Part shown: one piece after another, positions 58,787 to 58,827 of the stretch
How positions within the stretch are numbered: the stretch's first letter is position 1
Layout of the letters: each line of letters opens with the position of its first letter
Source: Nocardia tenerifensis NBRC 101015
Lineage (GTDB): Bacteria > Actinomycetota > Actinomycetes > Mycobacteriales > Mycobacteriaceae
Direction: 5' to 3'
NCBI RefSeq assembly: GCF_000308715.1
Contig: NZ_BAGH01000241.1
Span: 1 to 58,827, forward strand
Length of the DNA: 58,827 nt
Notes under the pieces: model-generated
What the model saw: only the letters and a program-made list of their open reading frames with translations
The model's database searches: none
What the model was told of the DNA's origin: nothing
Program-made: the position numbers and the translations under genes

Positions 58787-58827
58787 ATTCCCACCGAATC
58801 AGGCACTCGGGAAAGCCCGCTTAACGG

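Overview
The window is high-GC actinobacterial chromosome, most likely Nocardia or a close mycolic-acid-containing relative. The grounds are a complete yrbE/mce operon, a conservon (cvn), a KstR-type operator, and a core order ctaA - qor - ctaB - tkt - tal - zwf - opcA - pgl - secG that resembles the corresponding Mycobacterium region. I cannot name the species from sequence alone.

Layout. 1-387 is a degenerate tandem repeat. 0.4-2.4 kb holds ctaA (heme A synthase) and a proline iminopeptidase. 2.4-12.3 kb is a minus-strand mce operon: two YrbE permeases, MceA-F, one Mce-associated protein and two coupled TetR regulators, nearly all joined by 1-4 nt overlaps. 12.7-18.0 kb carries a solute-binding protein, a small conserved protein, a quinone oxidoreductase, a TetR gene divergent from an FAD monooxygenase, and an unknown protein. 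18.3-26.2 kb is the core metabolic block: ctaB divergent from tkt-tal-zwf-opcA-pgl, the pentose phosphate operon. 26.5-29.2 kb has a fused E1 alpha/beta ketoacid dehydrogenase and a small protein. 29.2-34.6 kb is a six-gene minus-strand conservon (CvnA-E plus a second P450). 34.9-41.0 kb carries an SRPBCC-like protein, an unknown protein, an epoxide hydrolase/SDR divergent pair sharing a KstR-like box, a LysR/MFS divergent pair and secG.

41.07 kb to the window end is a defence-type genomic island. It starts, directly upstream of secG, with a truncated and frameshifted Ser/Thr kinase-helicase gene and an unknown protein. It continues with RmuC, a protein with an N-terminal helix-turn-helix, a degenerate N6-methyltransferase core and an HsdS-like tail, then HsdM, HsdS and HsdR, and a protein with a HEPN-like Rx4H motif. 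It ends with a frameshifted excisionase and a heavily broken tyrosine integrase. The restriction genes look intact while the mobility genes are dead, so the island appears fixed.

The strongest candidate for an undescribed system is the RmuC / HTH-pseudomethylase / HsdMSR set. The rmuC and pseudomethylase genes are each preceded by the same 20-bp palindrome, TTGATAA-N6-TTATCAA, and in both cases it lies across the -35 and spacer of a plausible promoter. A DNA-binding, catalytically degenerate methylase-specificity protein could therefore control the module. A second theme is a set of degenerate 20-51 bp minisatellites placed at gene ends (five loci), two of which repeat a gene's own translation start region.
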